DNA of 64,000 nucleotides from Chrysoporthe austroafricana (taxonomy: Eukaryota; Ascomycota; Sordariomycetes; Diaporthales; Cryphonectriaceae). The stretch is taken from positions 4,464,001 through 4,528,000 of the forward strand of contig JYIP02000005.1 of the NCBI GenBank assembly GCA_001051155.2, given 5' to 3'. A model generated the notes under the pieces. It did not search any database and was not told the origin of the DNA. It saw nothing but the letters and a program-made list of their open reading frames with translations. The translations under genes and the position numbers were made by a program. Positions 12,229 to 25,038 of the stretch are shown piece after piece (within the stretch, counting starts at the first letter, position 1; every line of letters begins with the position of its first letter).

Positions 12229-13678
12229 ATGAAGGCCGTGATCACATTAGCCATCGCGGCATCTCTGGCTGCCGGGGCCACCGCCCAGCCTCACAACCAC
12301 CAGCACCGTCACCAGCATGCGCGCCAGCAGCACAACCACGGCGCCGAGCTGCTGAAGGAGCGCGGTACCCCCTCCATTGACGAGCGCTCTGCGGCCGTCG
12401 ACTACCAGTTCGTCGAGGAGACCGTCTACGTCGACGTGAACGGCAACCCCATCTCCTCGGCCGCGGCCGCGGCCGGCCTCGCTGATGGCGAGTACTCGGT
12501 CGTGGGCGAGACCGTTCCCTCGTCCACCACCCCGACCCCGACCGCGACCCCGACCCCGAGCACCACCTCGGTGGCCAGCAGCTCCGCGGCCGCGACCTCT
12601 TCGGCCTCCGCCGGCGAGTTCATCGAGGTCAAGCTCGGCTCCGCCTCCTCCTCCTCGGCCGTGGCCTCGACGTCCTCGACCTCTTCCGCCGCCGCTGCTT
12701 CTTCTAGCAGCTCGTCGTCCTCTGGCGCCACCGGTGTCGATGCCGACTTCCCTGATGGCACCATCGACTGCACCACGTTCCCGAGCGCGTACGGCGCCGT
12801 CGCTGTCGACCAGACCACCGTGGCCCCGTGGGTCGGCTACCTGGACGTCGGCACGGACAACTACGAGATCGGCCAGACCGACGACATCACCGTCTCCTTC
12901 TCCGAGCCCACGAGCGGTGACCCCCAGCCTGGATACTTCGTTGGGTACGCCTGCCCCGCCGGATACGATCAGGCGCAGTGGCCCGCGGCTCAGGGCAGCT
13001 CTGGCCAGTCCATCGGTGGCCTGTGGTGCGGCAGCGACAACAAGCTGCACCTGACCCGTTCCAGCTCGACCAAGCTGTGCCAGGCCGGCGCCGGAAACGT
13101 GCAGATCGTCAGCAAGCTGTCCAAGACCGTCTTCATGTGCAAGACCTGGTACCCTGGCAACGAGGGCATGTACCTGCCCACCGAGATCACCGCTGGCTCT
13201 ACCGTGCAGGTCTTCAACCCGTACCAGAGCGACTCCTTCGAGTGGGAGGGCTCCACCACCTCTGCTCAGTTCTACATGAACCTGCAGGGTCTGACGGCCG
13301 CCCAAGCCTGCGTCTGGGACAGCCCCTCGCCCTACGCCGAGAAGGCTGGTAACTGGGCCGGCATCAACCTGGGCACTAGCGTCGACACCAGCGGCACCAC
13401 CTACCTGTCCATCTTCCACAACACGCCTACCAGCGACGCTGCCCTCGACTACAACATCGTCATCAGCGGCTCCGATGTCGACGGAACGCCTTGCGAGTAC
13501 GAATACAGCAGCAACTCGTTCTCCGGAAGCGCCTCCAACGGTTGCACGGTAAGCTCAACCCCCCCCCCCCTTTTTTTTTCCCCAGGCGAGAGATCCCGTC
13601 GATTGAGACATGGTCTTTCTGACGTTGCTATAGGTCTCCACCGTCGGCGGTATGATCACCGTTACGCTGTCCGACTAA
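12229..13678 (+). CDS. SUN-family cell-wall protein (GH132-like)
   Basis: Two exons, 12229-13548 and 13634-13678, give 454 aa. The protein begins with a clear signal peptide (about residues 1-19, ending ATA-QP). A His-rich segment (NHQHRHQHARQQHNHG) follows, then a Ser/Thr/Ala/Pro-rich linker to about residue 170 that should be heavily O-glycosylated. The C-terminal ~280 aa form the SUN domain, starting near DFPDGTIDCTTFPSAYG. It has the conserved cysteines and the CKTWYPGNEGMYLPTEI and CVWDSPSPYAEKAGNWAG segments. Family members (yeast Sim1, Uth1, Nca3, Sun4; Aspergillus Sun1) are secreted or wall-bound and act in septation and beta-glucan remodelling. The 85-nt intron removes a false extension and leaves the C-terminus VSTVGGMITVTLSD, typical of the family. 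The start is the only ATG that supplies the signal peptide. Confidence 0.93.
13549..13633 (+). other. Intron near the 3' end of the SUN gene
   Basis: An 85-nt intron with a GTAAGC donor, an internal poly-C/poly-T tract and a CTATAG acceptor. Without splicing the frame runs on into about 80 unrelated codons. With it, the protein ends 14 codons later. Confidence 0.88.
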
Positions 13679-15882
13679 GCCGTATGCTTGATGACATGGT
13701 CGTGCTGCATTTTCTCTGTCTAGCGTCATTTTCTTACTTGATACCTCCAAAGAAGTGGCAGCGTCCGCGTCTCACCCTCGAGCATCTCTCCTGTCCGGGG
13801 GAAGTGATTGATACCCGGGGCGCGGGCCTGCCATCCAAAACCTATTACCTGCACATAATTGCTATTCGTTATTTTTTTGAGAACGGGGCCGAAGGCACCT
13901 GCCCCATCCTGGAACCGCAGCCGTGACAAAGACAAACACCCGCCCGCGTGGACGGCGCGCCTGGCATGGTCAACCCGCCCCGTGGCCGCGAGGCTGCGCG
14001 ACAGGTGGCGGCACACTCAACCCGGGGGCCCCGACTGTTTTTGACAAGCGCCCGCCTCTTTGGACATATTGACGTCATCTTCGGCATGTGTTGAACTTTT
14101 TCTGTACGGAGCAGTATGGCCTTGTCGAGCTTTTTTTGTTTTGCGTCGGGCGGGGGGCCTGGAGCACCGGGGTGTCGCCGCGGGGAGAACGTTGTTGGGA
14201 GGTTGGTTGGACCGTGACGGGGGAAGGGGACGGCAGGCCGAGGATTGCAGTGCTCCAGACCATTTTTTTTTTTCTTGCTAGAGCCCGAGTGTGACAGCAG
14301 GACAAGCAGCGTACGGACGTTCGGAGGAGGGGAGCGGCGGGGGAGGGGCGGTAGGAAAACAAGCGAGCAGTCTGGCTTTCTTTTTTGTCCTTCCGCGCGC
14401 GAGGTGCCGAGAAGGCCCGTTCTCGAGGGAGCAATCTACCAGTACCTTAACATTTACACACACACCTACCTTTATATATCAGTCGGATTGGAAAGTCGCA
14501 TTGTCCTACCTACTACCTACCTACTTCTTGGGTGGGCCGGGCGTAGTGAAGTGTGTGCACGCCAGGTGGTTTTTTTTTTTTCGGGGGGTTTTTTTTTCCA
14601 TCAACGTCTACATGGTCGAGTCCTGTACAATATGTCACGAGAGCCCAGAGCCCGTAACCAGCCAGTAATGTCTCAAGTAATCATCGATCTTTGTCCCTCT
14701 CTGCTCGTGGTCCGGCCGCAGACAGCGACGGCCGCGCGGTATGCCATGTCCTTTACACAACTGATCTGATCATGACAACGGGGAGAGGGCAGCGCATCGC
14801 GGGTCTCGACCACGGCAGGATGCGAAGTTGGTTGGACCGGCTGGGGAAAATATTCCGCGCGGAGGTGAGGGCCTGCGGGAGGACCCCCGGGGCGGCCGGT
14901 AGGATCCTTAGCGATACTTTGATGTTGATGATGTGGGTGCGGACGGAAGGCCAGCCCGACGCTCCACGATCCAGGGACGTTGGGTGCTACGACTTCCGGC
15001 GTGTGGACGGCGAGAGGGCGTTTCCTGGTTTCCGTGCAGGACGAGGACGTGGGTGTTACCTCAATATGCCGTGTAGCCGTCGTCAAAGGGTGCATGCAGT
15101 ACGGGGTGCGGTTGAAGAAAGAGAGAGAGAGACAGGCGCCGCCGTCTGAGGCGGCAGTGGAGCAGAGCGTGCAAGGAACGGCCGTGCAAGTCGTTGCAGT
15201 GAGGCGGCGGATGTTTCAAGCGCTGGGCTGTCTGTTCCAGTCACCGTGGCCTGGTGCCTGGCCTGTGTAACATGAGTACCCAGTATCTCAGGGCAGACCA
15301 CCTATTAACGTTGGATAGTCGGCACCGTCGCTGCGGATGGTAGGGCGCGGTCTGGGGCTGGGATAAGGCTTGCTATAGCGGTATACCAGTAGGTACATAC
15401 GGACGCACTTGGACGTTACCGTACCGTAGCGGTACCCATGCTCTATGCCATGGCGCTACGGATCCCCGGGAGCTTTGCTATAGTACGTAACCGTCAGGCT
15501 GATCTCGGACCCGCTATTCTTAGCTTAGCTGTGCCTCTCTGCTTGCCTCAGACCTGCGCGCCTGAGACGCCACGCAATGGGTATTGGCATTGGCAGCTGA
15601 ATTCCTCTACGGACACCTCATTCTTTTGCCCCCCCCCCTCTTCGTCTCCGTAGGTCATCGCGACAACCTCACTTTCCCCCGCGTCCAAACCCATCCTCAT
15701 CATTGCTTGTCGACCTGCTGTCTCAACGGCGTCCTAGTGACTTGCCGACCTTCCCGCCCTCACAGCGCCCATCCGCCCTCGAGCATCGTCCTGACGGCCT
15801 GGGCCCTGAAACATTTCAGACATTCCCTATCAAACGCCCGCCCTCCCAACTTCATGATTCCTACCACGATCCGGCCGATACG
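13679..15882. other. SUN-VPS10 intergenic region
   Basis: About 2.2 kb with no supported gene. It includes T-rich probable 3'UTR, a TACCTAC cluster near 14505-14525, and pyrimidine-rich DNA from 15600 that is likely the VPS10 leader. The VPS10 frame is open upstream to 15703, but that part lacks signal-peptide character. Confidence 0.55.
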
Positions 15883-18800
15883 ATGAAGGCCAGGGGAGCT
15901 ACCAAGGCGGCCGCCCTGCTGCTGGCGTCGCTCTGGGCGTCGCCGCTGCAGCCGGTGCTGGCCAAGGACGAGCCGACCTTCTCCGTCAAGGAGTTCGACC
16001 ACTATCCGCAGAACCTCAACTACTTCGACCAGTCCGACGTCATCCTCTTCCAGGACGTCATCTCCCAGAACGTCTGGCGCTCGCCCGACGGCGGCGAGAC
16101 GTGGACCCTCGTCAGCGATGTCCCCGAAGGCGACGCCTTCGCCCTCGTCCTCCACCAGTTCGACAACAAACGTGCCTACATCTTGACCGAATCCACCCAC
16201 CACTGGCGCACCGACGACCAGGGCAAGACGTGGAAGAGCTTCTTCACCGACTCCGAGTTTAACATCTTCCGGCCCGAGATCTTCAACTTCCACGCCGACG
16301 ACCCCGACCGCATCATCTTCAACGGCATGGACTGCAAGGGCATCTTCTGCGACGAGGTCGCCATGTACACGCTCGACGGCTTCAAGACCGACGCAAAGTT
16401 CCTGCGCGGCAACACCGAGGGGTGCTGGTGGGCCAAGGGCTCCGACCTCTTCACCACCGGCCAGAGCGACCTGGACAAGCAGCGCATCATGTGCATCGTC
16501 CGGGACAACTTCTCGCCGCTGAAGCAGGACAACCGCCTGATCATCTCGGACAATTACTTCAGCGCCACCAGCGCCAACGGCAAGATCCAGGAGTTCGAGC
16601 CGAACCTCGACACGGACAGGCCCGTGATCGGCATCGTCAACGTCGCCTCCATCAAGAAGTACATACTGGTCGCCACCGCGTCCCTGAACACGGACGAGAT
16701 GGCGCTGTTCGTCACCGACGATACCCTCAAGTGGCACAGGGCCATGTTCCCCGAGGACCACCGCATCGACCAGGAGGCCTACACCGTGCTGGAGAGCACC
16801 AACTACAGCATCCAGATCGACGTCATGACCACCCGCCCGTCCAACCCCATGGGCGTCATGTTCACGAGCAACTCCAACGGCACCTTCTTCACGCGGAACA
16901 TCGAGCACACGAATCGTAACATGATGGGCCATGTCGACTTCGAGAAGATCGCCGGCATCCAGGGCATATTCCTCGTGAACAAGGTGGACAACTGGGAGGA
17001 GGTGGAGAAGCAGTTCCTGTCGGAGAAGAAGATCGTGTCCGAGATCACGCACGACGACGGGCGAACGTTCAACTTCGTCCAGACCCATGACGCGGGCGAC
17101 AGGATCCATCTGCACTCCGTCACGCAGCTGATCAACGTCGGCCGCGTCTTCTCGAGCCCGGCGCCCGGCCTGGTCATGGCCAACGGCAACACCGGGGACT
17201 ATCTGAAGTCATACGCGGATGCCTACCTGTACATCTCCGACGACGCCGGTATGCACTGGCTGGAGGGGCCGAAGGGGCCGCACAAGTACGAGTTCGGAGA
17301 CCAGGGCAACGTCCTCGTCGCCATTCACGATTCCGACAAGGTCGATGTTGGGGAGATCAAGTACTCCCTGGATCACGGCAAGACCTGGAAGACGCAGGAG
17401 TTCCCGAACGGTCTCAAGATCAAGCCCTGGGTCCTGACAACGACCCCCGACTCTACGAGTCTGAAGTTCCTCCTGTACGGCCAGACCGGCGACGAGCTGA
17501 GCCCCAAGTTCCAGGTCATCTCCATCGATTTTGAGGGTCTGCACGAGCGGACCTGCGGTAAGGGCGATATGGAAGACTGGTGGGCCAGGGTCGACGAGGA
17601 CGGCAAGCCCACCTGCCTCATGGGCCACACTCAAAAGTACACGCGCAGGAAGAAGGATGCAGACTGCTTCATGAAGCAGGAGTTCAACCTGGTCGAGGTC
17701 CAGACGACCAACTGCGACTGCACCGACGCTGACTTTGAGTGTGACTACAACTTCCGCCGCGAGAACGGCGAGTGCGTTGCCGTTGGCCCTATCCAGGCCC
17801 CCGATGGAGCTTGTGTGAATGCTAAGCCCGAGGACACGTTTATGGGATCTTCGGGATGGCGTCTCATCCCCGGGAATACCTGCAAGCGGAAGAGCGGAAA
17901 GCAGAAGGATGACCCGGTAGAGAGGAAGTGCGCCGATTCGCACACCCCGCCCAAGGCGCCGGCTAGTGGCAAGATCGATAGCACACAGCATGTCTTCGAG
18001 AACACCAAGAGCGCCGAGGTACACTACCTTGAGCGTGGTGAGACCAGCCAGTCTGGGGATGAGACGATCATCGCAAGAGGCGGCGGCAAGATTCTGATCA
18101 CCCACGACGGTGGCAAGAGCTGGGACACGCCCAAGGCGCTGTCGCATGAGTTCCTGTGGATCATCCCGCACAGCTTCTTCAAGGACATGGTGTTTTTTGT
18201 CAAAGAAGACGGCACAATTGTGTACACCATCAATCACGGACAGTCCTTCGATGAGTTCAAGACCCCAACCCCTCCCAACGCTAAGCCCGAACGGTCACCG
18301 TTCGCCTTCCACCCCGACAGGAAGGATTGGATCATCTGGGTCGGCAGGAAGTGCACAAGTGACGGTGAAACTTGCTATCAGGAAGCCTCGCTCTCCACAG
18401 ACCGTGGTGACCACTGGCAGACCATCAAGCGCTATGTCGACCACTGCGAGTTCACCGGCTCCAGCGCGTTCAACAACTTCCGCGCGGAGAACCAGATCCT
18501 GTGCAAGGCCAGTACGAAGGAGGACAACAGCGAGATCGACAACCCGTGGCAGCTCGTTGTCGGGCCTGCCGACGATTTCGATGACAAGGGCAAGGTGGTC
18601 CAGAGAGACGTCAAGGACTTCGCGACGATGTCCGAGTTCATTGTCGTTGCCACGCAGAACAGCACGAAGAACACCCTGCGGGCTCTTGCCAGCCTGGACG
18701 GCGAGACTTACGCCGAGGCTCACTTCCCTTTCAACTTTGACGAAATCCCTCACCAACGTGCATACACCGTCCTCGACAGCTCTACACACGCGGTCAACCT

Positions 18801-20493
18801 CTTTGTTGCCACCAGCAATGACGAGGACAGGCGGTTTGGGGCAATCATGAAGAGCAACTCCAACGGCACGTCCTACGTCCTGAGCGTCTCAGGCGTCAAC
18901 TGTGACCTTGATGGTTACGTCGATTTTGAAAAGATACTCGGTCTCGAGGGCGTCGCGGTGGTCAATATCGTCGCAAACAAGGATAAGACGAATGAGCCCA
19001 AGAAGCTCCGCTCAAAGATCAGCCATAACGATGGCGCTGAGTGGGCATACCTGCCACCCCCCTCAAAGGACGTTGACGGGAAGTCGACTGGCTGCAGCGG
19101 CGAGGGAACCGAGAAGTGCGCCCTGCACATCCACGGGTACACGGAGCGCAAGGATCACAGCAGAACGTACTCCTCCGCCGGTGCCGTGGGTCTCATGTTC
19201 GCATGGGGCAACGTCGGCGAGTATCTTGGCACGAAGGACAACGCCGACACCTACATGACGACCGATGCCGGCATAAGCTGGAAGCAGGTCAAGAAGGGCC
19301 GCTGGCTGTGGCAGTTCGGAGACCAGGGTTCTATCATCGCTCTGGTCCCTCTTGATTCCAAGACCAAGATTGTATCCTACACGATCGACGAGGGCGAGAA
19401 CTGGACAGACTACCAGTTCGCTGAGAAGGAGATGCAGGTCTCTGACTTTACCACGCAGAGGTCTGGTGTCTCTCAGAAGTTCATCGTCTGGACAGAGGAT
19501 GGAACATCGACCGTGGCCTCGAGTCTCGACTTCTCGGGCTTGACGGATCGGCCATGCGTGCAGACTGAGGACCCAGAAAAGTCAGACTACCGCATCTGGT
19601 CACCCAGCCACCCCCTCCAGCGTGATGAGTGTCTCTTTGGACATGTCACGCAGTACATGCGCAAGAAGACGGACAGGAACTGCTACAACGGCTACAGGAT
19701 CGAGCACATCTACAACTCCAAGAACTGTACCTGCAGTCGGCGTGACTACGAATGGTAAGTGCTGAGCTGCGGGGCGGACGTCCGGCCGAGAGAAGCGGTC
19801 TGTACTCTTACTGACATGACACCAACACACAGTGACTACAACTACGAGCTCGACGGTCATGGTGCCTGCCACCTGGTGCCTGGCCTCCAGCCCAAGGACC
19901 ACAGCCAGTACTGCAAGGACAACCCAGGCCAGGTCGAGTACTACGAGCCCACGGGCTACCGCAAGATCCCGCTGTCGACCTGCGAGGGCGGCCAGGAGTT
20001 CGACAAGCAGAGCGTCGTGCACCCCTGCCCGGGCAAAGAGGGCGAGTTCGAGGAGCGCCACGGCCTGTCAGGCGTCGGCCTGTTCTTCGCCATCACGGTC
20101 CCCTTCGCCCTGGCCGGCGCCGCCGGCTGGTGGGTCTGGCGCAACTGGAGCGGCAAGTTCGGCCAGATCCGCCTCGGCGACACGTCCAACCCGGGCTTCG
20201 GCAACGGCGCGTTCGACTCGGACTCGCCGTTCGTGCGGTACCCGGTCATCGCGCTCAGCGCGGTGGTGGCGGTGGCGGGCGCGATACCGCTCGTCGTGGC
20301 CGGCCTCTGGCGGTCGGGCGTCGCGGCGCTGGACAGGCTGCGGTACGGAGGCGGCGGGGGCTTCTCGAGGCTGGGGGGCGGGAGCAGGCCGTTCACGACG
20401 CGGGACAGCTTTGCGAGGGGCAGGGGGGACTATGCTACGGTTGATGACGACGAGGGGGAGTTGCTGGGCGAGGACAGCGATGAGGAGGTATGA
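15883..20493 (+). CDS. VPS10: Vacuolar protein sorting/targeting receptor VPS10
   Basis: Two exons, 15883-19754 and 19833-20493, give 1510 aa, normal for fungal Vps10. The ATG at 15883 is chosen because it starts a signal peptide (KAAALLLASLWASPLQPVLA). Two tandem sortilin-type beta-propeller modules follow, each with BNR/Asp-box-like SPDGGETW or THDGGKSW signatures. Each is closed by a Cys-rich 10CC module: one has TCLMGHTQKYTRRKKDADC, the second ECLFGHVTQYMRKK. A transmembrane helix lies at about residues 1369-1391 and a second hydrophobic segment at about 1428-1450; an acidic tail ends DDDEGELLGEDSDEEV. The receptor cycles between late Golgi and endosome, carrying vacuolar hydrolases and aberrant proteins. 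The 78-nt intron splits a Cys codon in the second 10CC module. Confidence 0.96.
19755..19832 (+). other. Intron of VPS10
   Basis: A 78-nt intron, GTAAGT to ACACAG. It joins TG to T to encode Cys1291 inside the second Cys-rich module, giving DYEC-DYNYE as in other VPS10 proteins. Confidence 0.93.
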
Positions 20494-20778
20494 GGGCGCC
20501 CAGCTGAGCATCTAAACAGAAAGAGGTTGGGGGGGTGGGGGGATGGGCCAGGTCTATTCGATTCGATTGTTGTTTTGGGTATGTTTGGCTTGTTGGCCGT
20601 TGGGTTCGGCCATGTGGTGAAAGGCATGTTAGGCGCTGGGGGTTTTCTTTTCCGTTTCTCGTGTTGTCTGCGTGCTTGTCTGGTTACGCCTGGTGGGGGT
20701 AGGGGGGCTCTGTCGTGAGCGCTGGATGCAGTGCCCTAGAAGTTGGGCGAGGCTTGGTCACACAAAAGGGGCGCGGCC

Positions 20779-20798
20779 TCTCTCTCTCTCTCTCTCTG
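20779..20798. repeat. CT dinucleotide repeat
   Basis: A run of about nine CT units, 285 bases after the VPS10 stop codon. Confidence 0.85.
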
Positions 20799-22082
20799 TC
20801 TACAGTACTTTGCAGTCCTCACGAACCACCCCAAGGCAAAATAGACTGGGAGCGTCCATACAGCCAACAATGACAGACCGACGCGCGATACCTAGGTCCG
20901 TCCAGACTCCGGAGAAGACAGCAGAGGAAGAGCGAACAGACAGGTAAGGCATCATGATAGCATCTCTACTGCGTATTTCTAGACTTGGGACTGGGCAATG
21001 AGAAGGGATGATGACGAGAGTGTCTCTCTAGAGACGTGCGTGTGGTGTCTTGGCCGTGCGCAGCTGCTAGCTGGCGGGCGACCTGGACCAGCAGTCGCTG
21101 CGCAGGCAGGCCGAGGGGAGAGGATACGCTAGACGAAGGGGGCGTGCTCCGGATCCACACACGGCAGCCCGCTCGACCTCACTGACAGGCGGGCGCGCCA
21201 GCAGCAGCAGGCAAAGGCGGGCAGGACCCTGCGAAGACGGGACCGAACTGACTCCTCGGGCCTTTTCCCTCGGACGGGGTCGAGACGCAACGTACTTTTT
21301 GCCCGCAGCAAGAAAACCTGACCTGGCCAGCAGCAGCGTCCCGCCCTAAGCAAAGTCCCGACAGTCTGGATCGGGTGGGCCGGCGCATCATGCGGTTGGC
21401 GCCCCCCCCCTTCTCCCCCTCCGGCGGCGGACGAATGGCGTTCGCACCCGGGCGAGCCTCCCGCCCACGGCCGCAGGCCTCCGCGCGGTGTGCTTCGCTG
21501 TCAGGACCGGCTCCCGAGGGGCGCAGCGAGGCCCGTCGGGCCTTGGTGTCGGGCCCCCCCTCCCCCCCAGCCTACCATACGCCCCTCCTCGCCGGTGGGG
21601 AACGGCTGTTGCTGTGCGCATGATAAGTTACGAGCAGGGGCCCCACAAGCCCGCAGGCCGCCTTTTCTTTTCTACTTCTATTATTTTTTTTTTTAATTTA
21701 GCCTGCTGCGCGGACAGGGGGGAGGGGAGGGAGACGCAGAGGGTTGGTTATTGGTTACCAGATCCTCGGGTCTGGGTCATCTCGATGACAAGTGTCCACG
21801 GCCCAACCCACTGGACGACGAAGGTGGGTTCGGGCTGCAGGCAGATAGATGGCGCGCGGGCTCGAAGGGGCCCAGAAGCAGGATTTCTGCGCTCGCGCGC
21901 GCCGGCCGAGCACCAGGGGGCCCGCCTTCGGGATGGGACGGTGGATGGCCCGATAAGTCGCTCTCGACAGAGCCGGCTGGACGGGGGGACGTCTCGACGC
22001 TGACCTCGCTTCTTCAGAGAGGAGAGAGGGGGAGAAAGAGTGAGAGGCACGCGCCCTGCTGCCAAGCCTGGGCTGTCTTCCT

Positions 22083-22111
22083 TCTCCTCCTCCTCCTCCT
22101 CCTCCTCCTCG
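22083..22111. repeat. CTC trinucleotide repeat
   Basis: About nine tandem CTC units in non-coding DNA. Confidence 0.85.
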
Positions 22112-23169
22112 TCGCTTTGCTGGAGTACCCGCCGCCACGTTGTTCAAATATCCATGGGCATTCGCTAATGCACAGATCGGCGAATACATTAGCTTCAGAA
22201 GCCCGGAGGCTCATCAGACGGGCAGGAGGTCCGCCTCTGACCGTCAGACAAGTGTCATGGTCAGACACGTTACCTACTTGGATAGCGCGAGAGGTTGGAC
22301 AGGCCCTGGCCCATAGTCAACATTACCCTCCCCTCCCCCAGGGTAACAGGCTTGGGCTCTTATTTCGTATCAGGCCGGGGTGCCAGGTCGTCAGACGACT
22401 GACTTCCCAGGCAATTGATTTCTCATTATCCTCGGCCTGGCCACCGCCCGCCCCCAAGTCTGGTCTGGCGCGGCCGCGGTCCTTTCCGCTGCATGTCATC
22501 GTGTCCACCAACACTCGACGACAACGCATCGGTCGCCACCCTGTCGGGTGCCTTGGGGTGGCGATGGATATGTCATCGGGAGCAGCTGAAAGTGAGAGAG
22601 GCTATCTGATACGGGCCGGGGGGGGGGGAGTTGCTTCTGCCCAGGTGCTGCGTGCGGTTGCCTATATCTACTTGTTCTATATTCTATTGCCCTAAAGACG
22701 GAAGCGCCCTGAGCCACCTCGCCGACGTTGATACCGGGCCGTACACAGTGCTGATGAATAGTACACATCCCGTCAATAGTGTTCGACTAGTTGTGGAACA
22801 AAAAAAGGAATCCCCTCTGGAGGTCTATACACCGATAGTAGAATGATGGTCAAGGGGACTCCCGGCTGACCGCGGCTCACCCTGCCGGCATGGCTGCTGG
22901 CCGGTTCACCTCATGACTCTGAAGTCTCAGTGGGCTTCTTCGGCATTGACTATGGATTTTCGTCCTTTTTTCCCCACAGTGTCTCCCTATGTGCCGGCAC
23001 TTCTGGACCGATAGAACGGTACGCGGTCATCACCGCCTCCTCTAGGGCGAGGCCCCAGCGGACCAACACAGGCCGGCCCATCTCCGCGCAGCATGGTCAC
23101 GTATGACCGTGAGGTGGTACTCGAGAGATCGGCCCGGAGGTGCTCTGTTCATTCGCCGTCTGCGGGCCT

Positions 23170-23445
23170 GAAGCCTGCTCCCCCCCCCCCCCCCCCCCCC
23201 CCCCCAGGGCGCGCCGCGACCTCCCCCGGCCGCCCGCCGCCCCTCCCGGCCCCTGGCGCGNGAAGCCTGCTCCCCCCCCCCCCCCCCCCCCCCCCGGGGG
23301 GGCCTCCGGTCCTTCCCCGCGCGCCCGGCCCCATCGGGGCCGTTGGGCGGGGGGTCCGGGGCGGGGGGGGGGGGGGCGCCCGGGGGGGCCCTGGTCGTGC
23401 GCGGGCTCGGGGCCCGGGCCCTCCTTCCCCCCCCCCCCAGCCCCC
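23170..23445. other. Poly-C/poly-G block with N and duplicated flank
   Basis: The word GAAGCCTGCTC followed by about 24-26 C occurs at 23170 and again immediately after the undetermined base at 23261. Further G and C runs follow to 23445. The duplication abutting an N suggests two contig or read ends that overlap but were joined end to end. Confidence 0.65.
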
Positions 23446-24013
23446 CCGAGAGGTCATGCCTGATGCTTGCGCGGCCGACGCGGTCATACTGGGCTGCATT
23501 GGCGTGTGTTCGCGCGCAGAGCGAGGGGCGCGCCATTGGTGGACCACGTAGGCCACCGGTACTGAGGGCCTGGACCGGACGTCTCTTCTCTCTCTTGTTC
23601 TATCTCGCTCTCATGTTGGACATGCGGCTCTAAGCCCGGTTCGTGGGGACGGCGCAAAATGGAGTCTGCTGGTCCCGGCTTCTGGTTGGTTACCGCCGTG
23701 CCGGGACCGTCTTGGTCGGGAGAGAACACTGCGAGTATGACGAGAGTATACAAAGAACTTTTTGCGGTATCCTTGGCGGATCTGTGTAGGAGGCGGCGTT
23801 TATAAAGAGTCTGCCCGTGTGCTCCTCCTGCGGTGCTGCTTGGGCGGACCGCCGTTGACCCTCCGGCGCTTTTCTCGGCATCGCCCTCGTAGGATCGAGA
23901 CTTGTTGCCCCTTTTATGATACACAGCGCGCACGCACCATCCGCCAACGTTCGGAATACAGAAATTCATAGGACCAATTGGTCTGAGAACTTGTCAGCAT
24001 TGCCATCCTTGAG

Positions 24014-25007
24014 ATGAAGACCACCAGACTCTTGGGCGCTCTACCGAGACCCCGTCCGCGCAAATTACCCACTATTGGTGCTCGCCAGGGGACATATGGG
24101 ACAGCTGCCCTCGCCGAGGCCCATAGCTACCGGGCTCCTGGTGATGTGCACATCTACCACCCCGTCACCGCGGCACGGCCATCTCGCGATGAGTTCTGGC
24201 GGAGAGTGCCCGTCTACGAGGGGGTATCGGCGGACGACTTCCTCTCCTACCGCTGGAGCGTAAGATTCCGGTCTCTCCTTCGTACATGCTCCCAGAGGCT
24301 CTCTCGATCCTACAGCCGGCTATGGCGGTGATGATACTCATTCGGGCGTGCGCTTGCAGATACGAAACACCGTCCAGGGCAAGGACAAGCTCTGGCGATT
24401 CCTCAGCGCCGTCGTGCCAGAGGAGATCCCCTACGACGGGACGGGTTTGAGGACCCAGAGCAGGCATGAATTCCTGGAGGATGTGTTCAGGGGCGTCAAT
24501 GTGGCGACGATGGCCATCCGTATCACGTCAGTCCCCCCCGGGCCATGCCATTGACCTTTCTCTGTTGGCTCGCGGTGGCGGTTGCATATATAGAGCCTGA
24601 CATTATGATACAGGCCCTACGTCCTCAGCCGCATCAACTGGAACGACCCCCGGAACGACCCAATCTTTCGACAGTTCCTGCCTCTGGAGTCCGTCATGCT
24701 GCCTGACCACCCCAAGCTGACGCTCGACTCCCTGCACGAGACGGCCGACTCGCCGGTGCCGGGCCTGGTGCACAGGTATCCGGACAAGGCTCTGTTCCTG
24801 GGTCAGCCGAAGGCCTCCAGATCCCACAAAGAGAAACCCGGGCTGACATGAACGCAGCGATCTCCGTCTGCCCGACGTACTGCACCTTCTGCACGCGGTC
24901 CTACGCGGTCGGCGCCGACACCGACAGCGTGACCAAGACGTCGTTCAAGCCCAGCATGCGGCGCTGGGACGAGGTGTTCGCGTACATCGAGGCGACGCCG
25001 CAGCTGC

Positions 25008-25038
<31 letters not shown>

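Larger units (their letters stand above)
20494..24013. other. VPS10-aminomutase intergenic region
   Basis: About 3.5 kb with no supported gene. It holds a CT microsatellite (20779-20798), a CTC tract (22083-22111) and an assembly-suspect C/G-rich block around the N at 23261. Several ORFs of 70-310 codons on both strands have low-complexity composition and no recognisable motif. Confidence 0.55.

Noticed and set aside
12247..13419. 390-codon ORF antisense to the SUN gene
   Set aside because: Gly/Arg repeats produced by the Ser/Ala-rich linker read backwards; the SUN protein is clear on the plus strand.
15760..17115. 451-codon ORF antisense to VPS10
   Set aside because: It is the mirror of a GC3-rich coding frame; its composition is Val/Leu/Gly/Asp-biased and no domain appears. 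VPS10 on the other strand is certain.
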